DNA of 64,000 nucleotides from assembly GCA_019914995.1 (NCBI GenBank), contig CM034131.1, positions 5,798,501-5,862,500 on the forward strand, in the 5' to 3' direction. This document shows positions 1 to 12,500 of the stretch, in pieces. The DNA is from Acanthochlamys bracteata. Lineage: Eukaryota > Streptophyta > Magnoliopsida > Pandanales > Velloziaceae. The position numbers were made by a program, and so were the translations under genes. Each line of letters starts with the position of its first letter. The stretch's first letter is position 1. The notes below the pieces were generated by a model. It made no database searches, was not told the DNA's origin, and worked only from the letters and a program-made list of their open reading frames with translations.

Positions 1-1606
1 TGGCAAAGGGAATAGGTACGGCCTTTTTACACGATCCATAAACTCCATACCAAGAACTATAGGATAATCGTCCATAGGCACAATGGAAAAGTCCACAAGG
101 CGAGACCACTTACCTAGGCAAGCCTTTACTCCATGAGCAACACCCAAAACTGATTTGGGCTCAGAGTTGACCGCCTTAAGCCATCCTTGCCCCTTCTCAT
201 ACGGATACTGAGCTTTTTAGCCTCTTTCTCCTCGAGGAAGTTGTGGGTAGCCCCCTGTCCACTAAGGCGCGGACCTCGTGTCCACCGATTTTGGTCATCA
301 CGTATAGTCGCCCCTTCTCCTCGCGCTTCGGTATCTCGACTTTGGCTTTGACGGCATTGATGATTTGCAAAGAGCCCATCTTTGTTTCCTCGTGTGTTGG
401 TGCCTCACTTGATTCGATCAATGCCGAGAGTTTGCTTCGCTTCGGACATTCCCTTGCCATGTGAGGTCCATCACAAAGGAAGCATTTCAAAGTCGGCTTT
501 CCGCTACGGTTGCTTCCTTGGTTTTTGTTAGAGCTTGCCTTGGACTTTGTTGGGTCATATGTTGCCTCCTTGACGTGGTGGGTGTCTCCCCCACCTTTGC
601 CCTTAAAGTTCTTTTGAGGCTTGTTCTTCTCGGGTTTTTTGAACTCGATTAGGGACTCGGCTATAGCGATGGCAGAGTTGAGGTCTTGGGGTCCCCTCCG
701 TTGGATTTCCATCCTAGCCCATGTTTGTAATCCATTCATGAAGGTGAAAAGGGCCTCATTGTCTGATAAGTCGGGGATCTCCAGGATCAATTCTGAAAAT
801 TCCTTGACGTAGTCCCTAATGCTGCCCTTTTGTGTTAGGCGCCGAAGTTTGGCCCTGGCTTCATTTTCGGCATTCTCCTGGTAAAACTGCCGCTTGAGTT
901 CCTTTTTGAACTCATCCCATGTGGCAATGGTACAAGCGCCCCTTTCAATTTCACCATGCATCCGTCTCCACTATACCATAGCTGTGTCCTCGAGATAAAG
1001 GGTGGCATGGTCGATTTTGCCAGCATCCCCCGTGATGTTGGCGCTCCTGAAGAGTTGCTCCAAGCTCCACAGGAAATTATCAATTTCCTTTGCGTTCCTT
1101 GCGCCCTTATATGCCTTGGGTTTAGGAACTTTTACTTTCGTGGAAGTTGATGTTGAGGGCATGGCGGCAACTCCCCCTTGTGTAACCGCCATTTTGCAAA
1201 GGGCCCAATCTCCTTTGACGTCCCTCAACTTGGTAGCCAATCTTGCGACCTCTTCTCTAAGGGCAGCAACATCTGTCCTAAGAGCATCAATATCACCAAG
1301 GAGAGAGTCTTTCAGGACCTTACCTTGGTTTGAGCAAGTGCCAGCCACCGTGTTCAAGGCGCCTTGCATTTCCCCGCGAAGCTCTTCTTGCCCTTTTTCG
1401 AGCTTCTCAATGCTTTGGCTCATATCCTCGAACTGGTCCATTCTGTCGGCAATAGCTAGCTCCACATTGGCAAGTCTCGCAGTGACATCCGACATCACAT
1501 CCCTAGACTTCTCCTTACGTTGCTTGGTGATCTCGGGAGCTCTCCTCTCCATTTCTCGTCCCTCGAAGGTAGTAACATCACTACCACTAGCCATTTCCCA
1601 AGCCAA
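1..1606 (-). pseudogene. gag and start of protease, broken
   Basis: From the ATG at 1606 the frame encodes an N-terminal coiled-coil-like region (roughly residues 40-110, rich in E, K, L and R). A Retrotrans_gag domain follows (about residues 185-290, with WDEFKKELKRQFY and IRDYVKEFSELI), then a lysine-rich basic linker and a zinc knuckle at 446-484. The knuckle is CFLCDGPHMAREC, with CX2CX3HX4C spacing, one residue shorter than the usual CX2CX4HX4C. A TAG codon at 971-973 sits in the middle of the gag domain, next to a TGG, and looks like a tryptophan codon lost by a point change. At about 255 one base is missing inside the protease Asp-Thr-Gly triad, which destroys the active-site motif and shifts the frame. 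Further stops follow down to 1. It is a defective copy; the remaining similarity suggests fairly recent insertion. Confidence 0.85.
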
Positions 1607-1611
1607 ACGTT

Positions 1612-1624
1612 GGCTCTGATACCA
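1612..1624 (-). other. Primer-binding site, initiator tRNA-Met type
   Basis: The minus strand reads TGGTATCAGAGCC two bases inside the LTR end. This matches the classic plant retrotransposon primer site, complementary to the 3' end of initiator methionine tRNA. It fixes the orientation of the element and the inner LTR boundary. Confidence 0.9.
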
Positions 1625-1626
1625 CT

Positions 1627-2145
1627 TGTCACCGGCCTAGAGTTTTACCTTGGCTCGTGCGCACTTAGTCACGATCCTTTGTGGCTAAGTCAGCCTTTCC
1701 CCAAAACTGCTATCAAAGATAGCTAAAGATTTTGTGGCAAGAAGGGACTTAAGAGAAGAGATGAAAGCTTACAAGAGAGAGCTTTGAAGAGAATGCTTTA
1801 TATATAGCTATGCTAGTATTACAACTATTGCTTGATGCCCCCAAATGAGAGCTCACCCCCTCTATTTATAGCTTCTCCACCTCCTCAACGGACGGTGGAG
1901 ATTGCTTTGATCGGACGGTGGAGAATACATGTTCCAGAAAGTTCTTACAAAATATTCTTTACAAGAGTCTCTACCATTCTAGAGTATTCTCTAACCTACT
2001 CTAGATTTATGCCAACTATCCTTTGTCTAGAGTATTCTACCATACTCTAGACTTGGCTTATGTACAAGGCAATCTACCTAGTCAAAAAGCATTTTACCAA
2101 GGTAATTTGAGTGGAGAGAAGGGTCAAAATAACCATACCATGACA
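1627..2145 (-). repeat. 5' long terminal repeat (about 519 bp)
   Basis: On the minus strand the LTR opens TGTCATGG and closes GGTGACA, giving the TG...CA ends and a short TGTCA/TGACA inverted repeat expected of an LTR. It ends two bases before the primer-binding site. Inside it the short motif TCTAGAGTATTCT and variants occur several times between about 1978 and 2052, a small repeat cluster that may be regulatory. The boundary at 2145 is inferred from the terminal inverted repeat, because the partner LTR is not in the window. Confidence 0.75.
1861..1872 (-). promoter_or_regulatory. Probable TATA box of the LTR
   Basis: On the minus strand this stretch reads CTATAAATAGA, a near-consensus plant TATA box well inside the LTR and upstream of gag. 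A second TATATA-rich stretch lies at about 1796-1806. The choice between the two is not resolved by sequence alone. Confidence 0.5.
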
Positions 2146-2150
2146 ATATG

Positions 2151-2726
2151 CATGCAGCTTAACAAGGTTTATTGTGGTTCTCTCGTCACATGAATGCATT
2201 AACTCAATTGCCTCAACTTCTATCTAACCCTTCCTGCTGTATATAATTGCATGTACCTTTTTGATAATGCTCTCTTGTACTTTCCCTATACACAATTTCA
2301 CAAACAGTCAACAAAAATTGCCAACTCTAATTTATACATGTATGGATGATAAACTGCATTTCGTCTCAATTCCTTATTATCGATACAATTTGTGTACAAG
2401 TGATACTGCGAACCATTCTATTTGCATTGCATGAGCTTATGCAAACAGTCATGGGAGAAACTTTTGTCCATCAGGTCCTTGTACATTCAGTGCATTTCAA
2501 CAAGACTACTAACTGCAAGAGTAGTCATGACCTACTTATTACCGATAATAATCACCGCATATCTTAAACGGACAACAAAGCAATACTATACATATATAAT
2601 CATCGGGCAGGTCCATATTAATTGCTGTAACTGCACTGCGACAGCAACATAGCGACATCAAACCTCCTCCTTATATTAATAACAACAACTGCACAGCTTT
2701 TAGCCTTCTGTTCTCTCTTTTCATCC
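2151..2726. other. Intergenic stretch between the LTR element and the LTP-like gene
   Basis: No coding or RNA gene is evident. It should contain the promoter of the downstream gene; a weak TATATTAA at about 2672-2679 lies roughly 50 bases before its start codon. Confidence 0.4.
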
Positions 2727-4523
2727 ATGGCAAACCTCATCTCAGTCTTGGTAGCGGCGTTTCTGATGCTTTGCTGCATGAACTTTGCATTCTCAGATTT
2801 GGCTAGTGATCGACAGCAGTGCACAGACCAGTTGATAGGCCTGTCACCTTGCCTGTCATACGTGCAGCCGAGCTCAACGTCTAAGGTGCCAACACCAGAC
2901 TGCTGCACAGGTCTCAAGCAGGTGCTATCAAAGAGCACCAAATGCTTATGTATGCTGATCAAGTACCGAAATGATCCACAGCTTGGCCTGAAGGTGATGT
3001 CAATAAAGCTCTCATTCTACCTTCTCAGTGCTCTGCATCCGCCAACATTGGCCAATGCCCTAGTAAGAACCCAAGCCAGATTGCAGTTTCAGAGATACTT
3101 TTGCTCGTATAATAGTATGACTCGTTAAAATAGTGTGCATATATATGATAATGAATCAAACATGCATTAGAGACTCACTGATGGATCACCTGCTCTTCCA
3201 CAATAGAAAGAGTTCAGGTTCACAAATTTAGCGTCAATCACTTATACTACAAGAAGGAAAAAGTGTGATCTCTGACAAAATGCGAATTGCACAGGTTCTT
3301 GCTATTTGTGGGACTGACTGGTAACTACTAGTGTTAATATTGCTACTTGAAATCACTGAGGACTGCAGATTGAATTGTAAAACAGGGAGAAAGGTCAAAG
3401 TATGCAATTCATTGTATATTAGCTGAATAATATGTTTTCGATAGGTTTTTTCTTCTTTTTTTTCGTCTTTTTTTTCCCCTTGTAACATGCAGTTGAAGAA
3501 TATGTTGTTTTCCATATTTTGCAGAACTTCTCAACCTTCCTGCAGATTCTCCAGAAGCGAAGGAGTTCAAGCAATTTGCTAGCGTGCTTAAGGGGAACAG
3601 TACGTTAAGTAGCAATGGTGTGTGACCTGTATCAAAGTTTCTGTTTTCTAATTTTTAGAAGCTACACAAGTACAACAACCTCTAGAAAGCAACCTACCGA
3701 ATTTCTACCAATGAGACATTTTCGCGTCAACAATAATCTTTATTCATGCCTACAAAACAAAAATCATAACTATCACTTGGATATGAACCCAACCCATATC
3801 CCTCTCTTGCTTTTGTTTAATCTATCAGGGCTACTACATAATACAAAATTTCTGAACTCATATCTCATATGTCAATAACCCTTGGTGTACCACTTTTAGT
3901 TATAATAACCCCAGAAGTATCTCTAAAATCACCAATTGTGAAGTTATTGACATCATACTCAAATTTGACACCAAAAGAAAAAATTCAGGACTATAAGAAA
4001 GACAAATTGATTTTTACCTATTTAAAAAGAAAAAAAGCTATTCTTGATCTAGTTGTTATGCTGTTGTAAGGTTTTTCTTGTTGCTTGAACTCTATGACTA
4101 ATGAAATCAAAGGTGAATGTCAATAATCCATATATAATTCACTATAACTTATGCCATCATCTTAGGATCTTTTAGAGACTTATAAACCGTATGTAATGAC
4201 TTCCAAATACAAAGGAAGGAGGGGATCTTTTGACCATTTAGATTACATACCAGTTCATGTAGCAGTAAAGAAATTTAAAGCTATGGAATCCACATATGTG
4301 TTCTGCTACATGCTTATAGGTAACAGTTCTCAGGATATATATATATTTCGGTTACTTGGAAATGAGGGAGTTTGATTTTGTTTTCACAGGCAAAGCAAAC
4401 TCTGAAAATTCCACATCAAGCACTGGAACTCCTGCTCCGGCAAATGGTGTAATGAGCAGAAGTTTAACAGTACAGGAAATGATTTATGGAATGTTGATAT
4501 CACTTCTTACGCTAATGTTCTAA
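2727..4523 (+). CDS. GPI-anchored non-specific lipid transfer protein-like (LTPG/YLS3 type), frameshifted in exon 1
   Basis: There are three exons, about 2727-3062, 3525-3599 and 4390-4523. Exon 1 gives a signal peptide (hydrophobic residues 4-22) and the first six cysteines of the eight-cysteine fold: QQC, LSPC, PDCC and KCLC. At about 2996-2998 one base is missing. The neighbouring frame continues the family pattern, with the last two cysteines before the donor at 3063. Exon 2 encodes a conserved LLNLP...DSPEAKEF segment. Exon 3 is Ser/Thr/Pro-rich and ends in a hydrophobic tail (MIYGMLISLLTLMF), as expected for GPI attachment. Such proteins bind lipids at the outer face of the plasma membrane and in the wall. 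Apart from the lost base the gene looks intact, so recent pseudogenisation and a sequence error are both possible. Exon 2 could instead end about 18 bases later, in the same phase. Confidence 0.75.
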
Positions 4524-4826
4524 AATTACATGCGAGTTTAACGACCATGAGTGAAATGCATGCTTAAAGCCGAACGGTAATGGATGTCATAACAGATAGC
4601 ACATTGTTGTGCTTTTATGTGACTGGATTCTTTTACGTCTAGCCGCATGCTGTTCTATTTACTCTATGTAATAATTAATATATGTATGTGTGATGATATG
4701 AAATTTAAATATATAACTTTATCGACTTGAAATTTCCAATATATCAACTAGTTGCTAAATAGTTAGAAGGTATTATGATGATGGAACAGAAACCAGAAGC
4801 ACATCTCTGTTACTCTAGCTATTTTA

Positions 4827-5093
4827 GGTACCGTTCCGGAGTGCGTTTTGCGTTTCGCTCAACTTACCAAAAAAATAAGTTTTTAATTTTTAATTATATA
4901 TTTTTTAATACATATTTTATAAATATATAAAAAATTTATTTAAAATTTTAAAAAATCTAGAAAAAATTTACGTAGTAAATTTTTTTATTACATATTTTTA
5001 TTATTCTTATAGAAATAAAAAAATAAAACTCATTTTAAAAAAAAATATTTTCTTTTTAAAAAAATTCTATTTTAAAATCACTCCAAACATCGG
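4827..5093. repeat. MITE-like AT-rich repeat, copy 1
   Basis: The left end carries CCGGAGTGCGTTTTG and the right end AAAATCACTCCAAACAT, which pair as imperfect inverted termini around a core of A/T runs. This end structure, an inverted GTTTGG-A-TGCGTTTT-like word around about 200 bp of A/T, recurs across the window and defines the family. Confidence 0.6.
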
Positions 5094-5570
5094 TGAAGCT
5101 CATAAACGCACTTCTTTGTAGAGCCCAAAAAATAATTTTTTTAGAATCTATGATTTTTCTTTTTAAAAAAATTTCAACCATAAATTATATATTATTAAAT
5201 TATTATATATATAGATATAATTTATTATTTTTTATACAAAAAAATATAAGCTCATTTTTTAAAAAATTTAATAAGCTTCTTTTAATAAATCACCTTATTT
5301 AAGCAAGACTCTATAGTTCCAACAGAAGTCTCAAAGTCATACATTTTTCGCAGCATAAGGTTTATATTTCTCCACATTTCTGATAAACAAATTTGGAAAA
5401 GCAAAACGGAGGAGTTAACTCTCCCTTAAATTATACGAAGACACGAATGCTCTTTTCTGATCTTAAAAATTTATTAAAAAATATAAAATAAAATATTCAA
5501 ATAAATATGTGTTAAAATTTATTCTCAAACACCACCTTTTTCACTAAGTTTATAATTCTAACACATTAGT

Positions 5571-5806
5571 GGAGACATTTAAGAGTACTTATAAAATAAA
5601 TTTTTTTTAAAATAAAATTATTTTTATTTTTTAAAAAATAAGTTTTATTTTTATTTTTAAAAAAAAAAAACTATACAATAAAAAATTTTCACTATATAGA
5701 ATTTTTTTACATTTTTAAATTTTTAAATAAAATTTTTAGATATATATTAAAAATATAAAATTAAAAATTAAAAAATATATTTTTAATAAGCTAAATCAAA
5801 CGCACT
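5571..5806. repeat. MITE-like AT-rich repeat, opposite orientation
   Basis: It begins GGAGACATTTAAGAGTACTT and ends AAGCTAAATCAAACGCACT. The GCGTTTGATTT-like end is on the right here, so the copy is inverted relative to the one at 4827. Confidence 0.5.
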
Positions 5807-6586
5807 AATATATTATTATATTAATAATTGTATCAAATTTAATGTTAGTTTGTTTAAGTTAAGTTGTTTCAAATGTGAAATAATTATCAATCACGATATT
5901 TCATATCAGTCATATTTTGAATCATGATGGATACAATTAGAATATGTAGCATTGCTCAAATTATTTATAATTTATCATCACAATCTACATATTATTATTT
6001 ATTCGTGCTTAGGTTTATAATAAAATTTTCAAATTCATATTATCCATGATTGAGTTTTAGAAAGTGATTTAAAAAATATTTTATTCTAATATTTTATTTC
6101 ATATTTTTAATAGATTTTATAATTTTATAAAATTTATTAAAAAATTGATAAATAAAAAAAATTTCATAAAATTTTATTACTATTTTTTAAAATAAAAACT
6201 TTTTATTTTAAGCACTTTAGATGTCTCCGAGAGCACTGTTAAAATTCCTTAATAAATTTAATCCAATTCGCTCACCTGCTCAATTTTCTTTACAATTATT
6301 ATAAGAATTGTATTTATTTTATTTGTTTGTTTTTTGTTCCTTCTAACAGAATAAAACAGAAACCGAAGCATTCCAACAACACATAAACCAAAAACCGCAA
6401 CAGAAAATTTTCCGATGGCCGTCGGCGAGCTCTTCTCTTCTTCTTTTTGTCGTCTTCTTTGCTCATTTCATTTCAACCCTTGCGATCTGATTGATTGTTG
6501 TCGGATGATTTGAAGGTCTGAACTAGGTCGGTGAGTTTCATTCAGGGAAGTTTAGTTTGGGTATAAAATATTCTGTTAGGAATAAA

Positions 6587-9500
6587 ATGGCATCGGCGAC
6601 GGTGGCGAAGTCGTCGAGATCGAGGGCGCCGGGAGGGATGGTGACGACGACGATGGTGTCGGCGAACGTTGGTGTTGGTGGAGGTGAGCATGGGGTGCAG
6701 CTTGCTGATAAGTTGAAGATCTTCAAAACAGAGAACTTCGATCCTGATGCGTATGTCCAGTCCAAGTGCCAGACAATGAATGAAAAGGTCTTCAATTTGG
6801 CTATTGTTTTCTCTGTTAATTTCTCTAGATTGAGTAGTTTGCTGTTAAAGTTGATTGGGCTTCGTGCTTATTGTAAGAAAGGAGCCTTCCGTTTAGTACA
6901 TTAACGTACATTAGTAGATTCATAGTACTACAAAATACCTATATTTATTGTTATAACTTTCTCTGAATGGAACTCACTGGGATGTAGTCAAAGTTTTTAC
7001 TATTTTCGATTGTTTCATTTTGTTTTGAAAGCAACATGTATATACTTACTTAATGGATCTGTACTTAACTATTCAATGAAGAATAGCGTTCTCTTTTTAA
7101 TCTTTGTAAAAACTGGTTGGTATTATGAAAGTGAATCAGTATGCATATAGGAAAGCTTGGAATCAGAATTCAAATTTACATAAACATAAGGTGGGTTTGT
7201 CATGGAAAAACAATTACTTATCTAATATTTGGCAATGATGGCATTTGGTAGGGAAGTAGTAAAACACAACTAGGTGGAGGTACTACCTTTCCCATGACAG
7301 TTGGCAACCATTGTTGAAGGTTTCCTAGATGACCGCAGTCAGTAGTGGTCGCCTTCATTTGATAGTAAGCTACAGTTGACCTGTTACCGACATTGATTTT
7401 ATGACTGATATGGTTTCCATTCATCGGCTTTTGGTGATAACATAGCGTATACCTGTAGCTCTAGCATAGAACCAATTCTTTTTACATTTCAAATAAACAT
7501 GTTATAAATGTTAGAAGCATGTAAAAGAAGTGTTAAGGAATGTTGGATGCATATAAGTAAAGCATTATTGAAGTGTCTGTTGATGGGAAAGAGATAAACT
7601 CTTTGATTAGTGTTGAATGAATATTTGAGCTGATATTGCATATGATCCAGGAATGATTAAGTTGTTTGATTAATGTTGGATAAACTCATATTGCACATCA
7701 TTTGTATAATACTTTGCTACATGTTGGTCTACTTTAAAATCTTTAATTAAGAATTAATTGAATGTTTATTTCCTTCGAAGAAGCTTGTGAAAGTAAGGCC
7801 GCGTTTGGGAGTGCGTTTTGAAAAAGTGTTTTTCAAAATTTTCAGTCACGTTTCTCAATAAATCTTATATAATGTTATACAAAATTCATTTAAAAATTCG
7901 AGAAGTATAGAAAAATCTTACGCTATAAGATCTTGTTATTACTTATTTATATTATTATTTTTAGGTCAAATAAGTAGAGCTCGTTTTTCGAAATAGGACA
8001 AAAATACTTTCGATTTCAGAAAATCACTTTTCATAAGCATCCCATTCATATCTGAATGGCATAAGATCTGAGCCGTTTGAGTTTTTAGATGTTTTCAGTT
8101 ATTAGAAGTTTTTGTGGTGGTACAGATGGCTGGGTGAAGAATGACGTTTTTTATAATTTATTGTACTCTTATAGTACATTGCATGTCTTTGACGCATGGA
8201 ATGCATCTTCCTATATGGTATGAAATTGATCTGAGGTAAACTTGATGCATCTTGCTTTTGCAATTATGCTGAGACCTTTTATTTTGCTATCTGCGTTTTG
8301 CAAGTGTTGTTGAAGTTAAATTGAAATATGTGTTATTTGAGTTCATTCAGAGTTACCTTTGTAGTGAGTTTATATATTCCAAATGATTTCAGGAAATAAG
8401 GCATTTATGCTCATATTTGCAAGATTTGAAGAGGGGCTCTGCAGAAGAAATGCGCAAAAGTGTCTATGCTAATTATGCAGCATTTATTAGGTTAGTTAGA
8501 CCTTTTTTGATCATCATGAAAAAAGCCAGATGGTTGTTTTTATATCCGTAAGATCTTCAGTCTATCCATCTTTGATCTCTTTGTTTCTTTTTATATAATA
8601 GAGCTATTGATGGTTGTTTTTTCTTGTACACATGATGATGCTGCAAGATTCTCAATGTAGCCATCTTTGGTTTTAGGTTTTTTCATTAGCTTGCATCTTG
8701 ATGTACTATGGTTTCCACGGTTTAGGTTATCAGTTACATTTTTCTATTTGCAGCAAAGTATTGCTTTAGGTTTATCTTCAAATAGGCTGAGCATGGTGGA
8801 TTACACTAGAAAGTTAACAACTAACTTGCATGCATAGCAAGTGATACAGTCTAAATAATATATATGATGTTATACAAGCAGTAATTCTTCAACAAAATGA
8901 AATACCAGAAACAATTTAAAAAGCCATGAGACATGAAATGATAGAAGAAAGCTGTAGGACTAGTTGCAGAACTAATTGTAAAGTGAAAGACATGCATGCT
9001 AGACAAAGCGCTAGCTGGGCTTTGACGCAAATACAATACGCAAGAACATTGAATGGGTGTTGTAACTAAGAACGTATGTGAGCAAGAACTTTGGACTGCC
9101 TTCCCTGGCCGACCCCCATAGTTACAAAATGTTGTAAGATTATCTAGTTTGTGCTTTCTAAGGATACTGAGATTAGAAAGTAAAGTAATGGCGACAAAAC
9201 CTATGTTGTTAGGGAATTTTGAATTTGGCACTTGGAATACCATGGTATCTGAAATACTTCGATGAGTATGATAGCACATTCACTAACAATATCATTAATC
9301 TTTTGCACACTAAATTATCTAATAGAGCGTTAATCAAGTGGTTTAATAGCTGTTGACATCTGATATGTGGCAGTATGGACATTTTTCAATTATATATACA
9401 GGCCAGTAGTGGTGAGATCATAGATTACCTAGTAACAACTTTTAGACTAATCATGACGTGATACTGATTTTACAATTTACCTGGATATAAAATCATGAGA

Positions 9501-12500
9501 TATACATACCCTTTTGTGAAAATTGTAAGATGTTTTTTGGCAAGTATGTCTTAACTGTTCTAAGGGCCTTTCTGCTTGTATTTTTTGCTAGCACCGAAGT
9601 GAGAATAATATGGTTATGACTATAACCACTGAGTTTTACCGTCATGGTTAACGTGTACACAAATTTTGATTTGTCACATGCACTCTAGAAGGTTGCAGCT
9701 GTAGAAGGTTTGATGCCACATTAACCAGCTGTGGCTATAACTGCTGAAGTCTTGATGTAGAAGTCCTCTATGACTTCGCCCCTGTGATAAATTTAACCTG
9801 GCCATGTCAGTCTTCTCCTACACTCCATTTTAGAAGGAAAACCCATGTCCTATTTATTTTTTATTTTTTTTGTGCAGCCTTTTTTTAACCTTCTTGGAAA
9901 TTGATGCAAGTCATTTTTATGATTGTTATTTTGCATGAAACTCATATCACTGCTAGATTTTCTAATTTGTGGAATGCTTTGGTTTCTCTTCCCTCTTTTA
10001 GGTGGCGTCAGAAATTTTTGTGGATGCCCGTACTGGAAACAAAAGAACTGAGTAACATTGCATATACCATGAATTTCAAACTGGTTGCATATACCATGAA
10101 TTTCAAACTGGTCATATTAGTCTTTAACTCCTGTTTAAAACAGATGTACAGAAGTTTTCCCTTCTTCGAACCTCTTTTTACCTTCTTGGATCTGACACAA
10201 GTCATCTTATATAAGTAACTTGGTTTGAAACTCCATTCCACTGGCACATGGTTTTGTAGGTTGTTTGACATTTCTTTATTGGATGCCTATTGGGGGTACT
10301 AAGATTGAGGAACATCATAGAGTTAGTAATTGCTTCCCTTTGCTTTTCCTTTCTGTTTTCCCTCATGCAGATAGCTGCTATCATTGCATTTTCTTATCTG
10401 AAAGGTCTTACATATTGTTGTTGGTCTATGAGTTTATAGTCTTTGCTATAAGCAGAACGTTGATCCTTGTTGTTTCCTTTATGGTGATTAAATCAAATAT
10501 ACTGTTCCTAATTGATGCACATACAGGACATCTAAGGAAATATCTGATTTGGAAGGAGAGCTGCTCTCTATCAGGAATTTGCTATCAACTCAGGCAGCTC
10601 TAATTCATTGGTTGGCTGATGGGGTTCGTATTGATTCTTTTTCCGCTGGTTCTGATGGTTTAACAGAAGAAATTTCAAGTGTTGAAGATCGAGAACCTTC
10701 TGAAATGGAGAAATGGGCGATGGAGTTGCCTGATGTGCTTGATGTTTTGTTGGCTGAGAGAAGAGTTGATGAAGCTCTAGATGCACTTGATGAAGCAGAA
10801 CGGTTAGCTGAGGAAGCGAAGGCTACAAAAACACTGAGCCATACTCAGGTTTCATCCTTGAGCAAATCTATAACTGAGCACCAACAGAAGTTAGCCGATC
10901 AGCTTGCTGAGGTTGCTTGTCAGTCTTCTACTCATGGTGTTGAACTCCGTGCTACTGCTTCAGCTCTTAGAAGGCTTGGTGATGGCCCTCGTGCTCATAG
11001 CTTGTTGCTAAATGCTCACCATCAGAGGCTTCAATATAACATGCACACGATTCATCCAACTAGCAGTTCTTATGGAGGAGCATATACAGCTGCACTGTCA
11101 CAGCAAGTTTTCTCTGCGATTGCTCAAGCTGTTAGTGACTCTTTGGATGTCTTTGGTGATGAGCCAGCATATGCATCTGAGCTGGTAATGTGGTCTATGA
11201 AGCAGGCAGAGACATTTGGTCATCTTGTTAAAAGGCATGCATTAGCCTCATCTGCAGCTGCTGGAGGCATGAGAGCTTCTGCAGAATGTGTCCAGATAGC
11301 TATTGGTAATTGCTCCTTGCTGGAAGCTCGTGGCCTCTCTCTTTCTCCTGTCCTTCTGAAACTCTTCCGACCAAGTATTGAACAAGCATTGAATGCTAAC
11401 CTAAAAAGAATTGAAGAATGTACTGCTGCACTTGCCGCTGCTGATGATTGGGTTCTTACTTATCCTCCATCAGTAAGTCGTGTATCCAGGGTATCTAACC
11501 TAGTTGGCATCCACCCTAAACTCTCAAGCAGCGCACACCGCTTTTCTTCGATGGTTCAGGTGAGTAATACATGACATGCTTGAGAATTTGGATTAGTTTG
11601 TCCTTCTTTAATTCTTTTTAAACTCTTTAGTAGAAGCAGCCAAGCAGATGTACAATGATCTGCAGATTGTGTACAATAGCTTTAAATTGAAGATACTGTT
11701 TGTTGTCTTTGAATTTTCGAACTATAGGATTTTCTTAGGTATGTCCCTTTAATCAATTTTCTGAAATTTTAATTTCTGGAAAATTGTTCTCAAGGGGGTT
11801 GAACTCAACTTTATGTTGCTATTGTGAATTTTCCCAGAATACCCTACCTTTTTAAGTGCATACCCAACTGTTTCTTCAGGATTTTCTTGAAGATGTCGGC
11901 CCGCTAGTGAGCATGCAACTAGGTGGTTCGACTATGGATGGACTTTTGCGAGTATTTAGCTCTTATATTGGTCTACTTATAAATGCCTTACCTGGTTCAA
12001 TTGAAGATGTAAATCTTGAAGGTTCTGCTAATAAGATAGTAAAGATGGCGGAGACTGAAGAGCAACAGCTAGTTTTGCTGGCTAATGCATCTTTACTGGC
12101 AGAGGATCTTCTTCCTCGAGCAGCTATGAAACTTCTCCCCATGCAGCAAGGCATTGTAGTGGACGACTCTCGTAAGAGAACTTCAGACAGACAAAACCGT
12201 TTGCCAGAGCAACGAGAATGGAAGAGAAAGCTACAACGTGTTGTTGATGGACTGCGTGATAGTTTCTGTAGACAACATGCCCTTGACCTCATCTTCACTG
12301 AGGATGGGGATACAAATCTGAGTGCTGAATTGTATATAGGCATGGATGGGCATGCAGGAGAGCCAGACTGGGATCCATCTCCAATCTTCCAGGTTGTTGA
12401 AACTGACAACCTTACTTCTATTGGATCAAACTCCCACTCCATTAAATGTCTGTTATTGACATGAGGGTATTATACTTTACTATGACAATTGTCACATGCT

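Larger units (their letters stand above)
1..2145 (-). mobile_element. LTR retrotransposon, 5' portion (Ty3/gypsy-like), cut by the window edge
   Basis: The element reads leftwards. Its parts, in element order, are an LTR (2145-1627), a primer-binding site (1624-1612), a gag-like frame (from 1606) and the beginning of an aspartic protease (near 255). The order gag with Retrotrans_gag domain, CCHC-type knuckle, then protease fits Ty3/gypsy elements; reverse transcriptase and integrase, which would settle the class, lie outside the window. The five bases after the LTR (2146-2150, ATATG) would be one target-site duplicate; the other is off the window. The coding part is damaged by one nonsense codon and at least one frameshift, so this copy is not autonomous, although the LTR and primer site look well preserved. 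Confidence 0.88.
4524..6586. other. AT-rich intergenic region holding several MITE-like repeats
   Basis: No gene is visible. The interval is dominated by AT-rich blocks, of which 4827-5093 and 5571-5806 are the best-defined repeat copies. Two further degraded blocks lie at about 5094-5310 and 6060-6235. The last 250 bases should hold the promoter and 5' UTR of the exocyst gene. Confidence 0.6.

Noticed and set aside
6557..6586. Upstream extension of the EXO84B frame before 6587
   Set aside because: It would need a TTG start; the ATG at 6587 gives the expected N-terminus.
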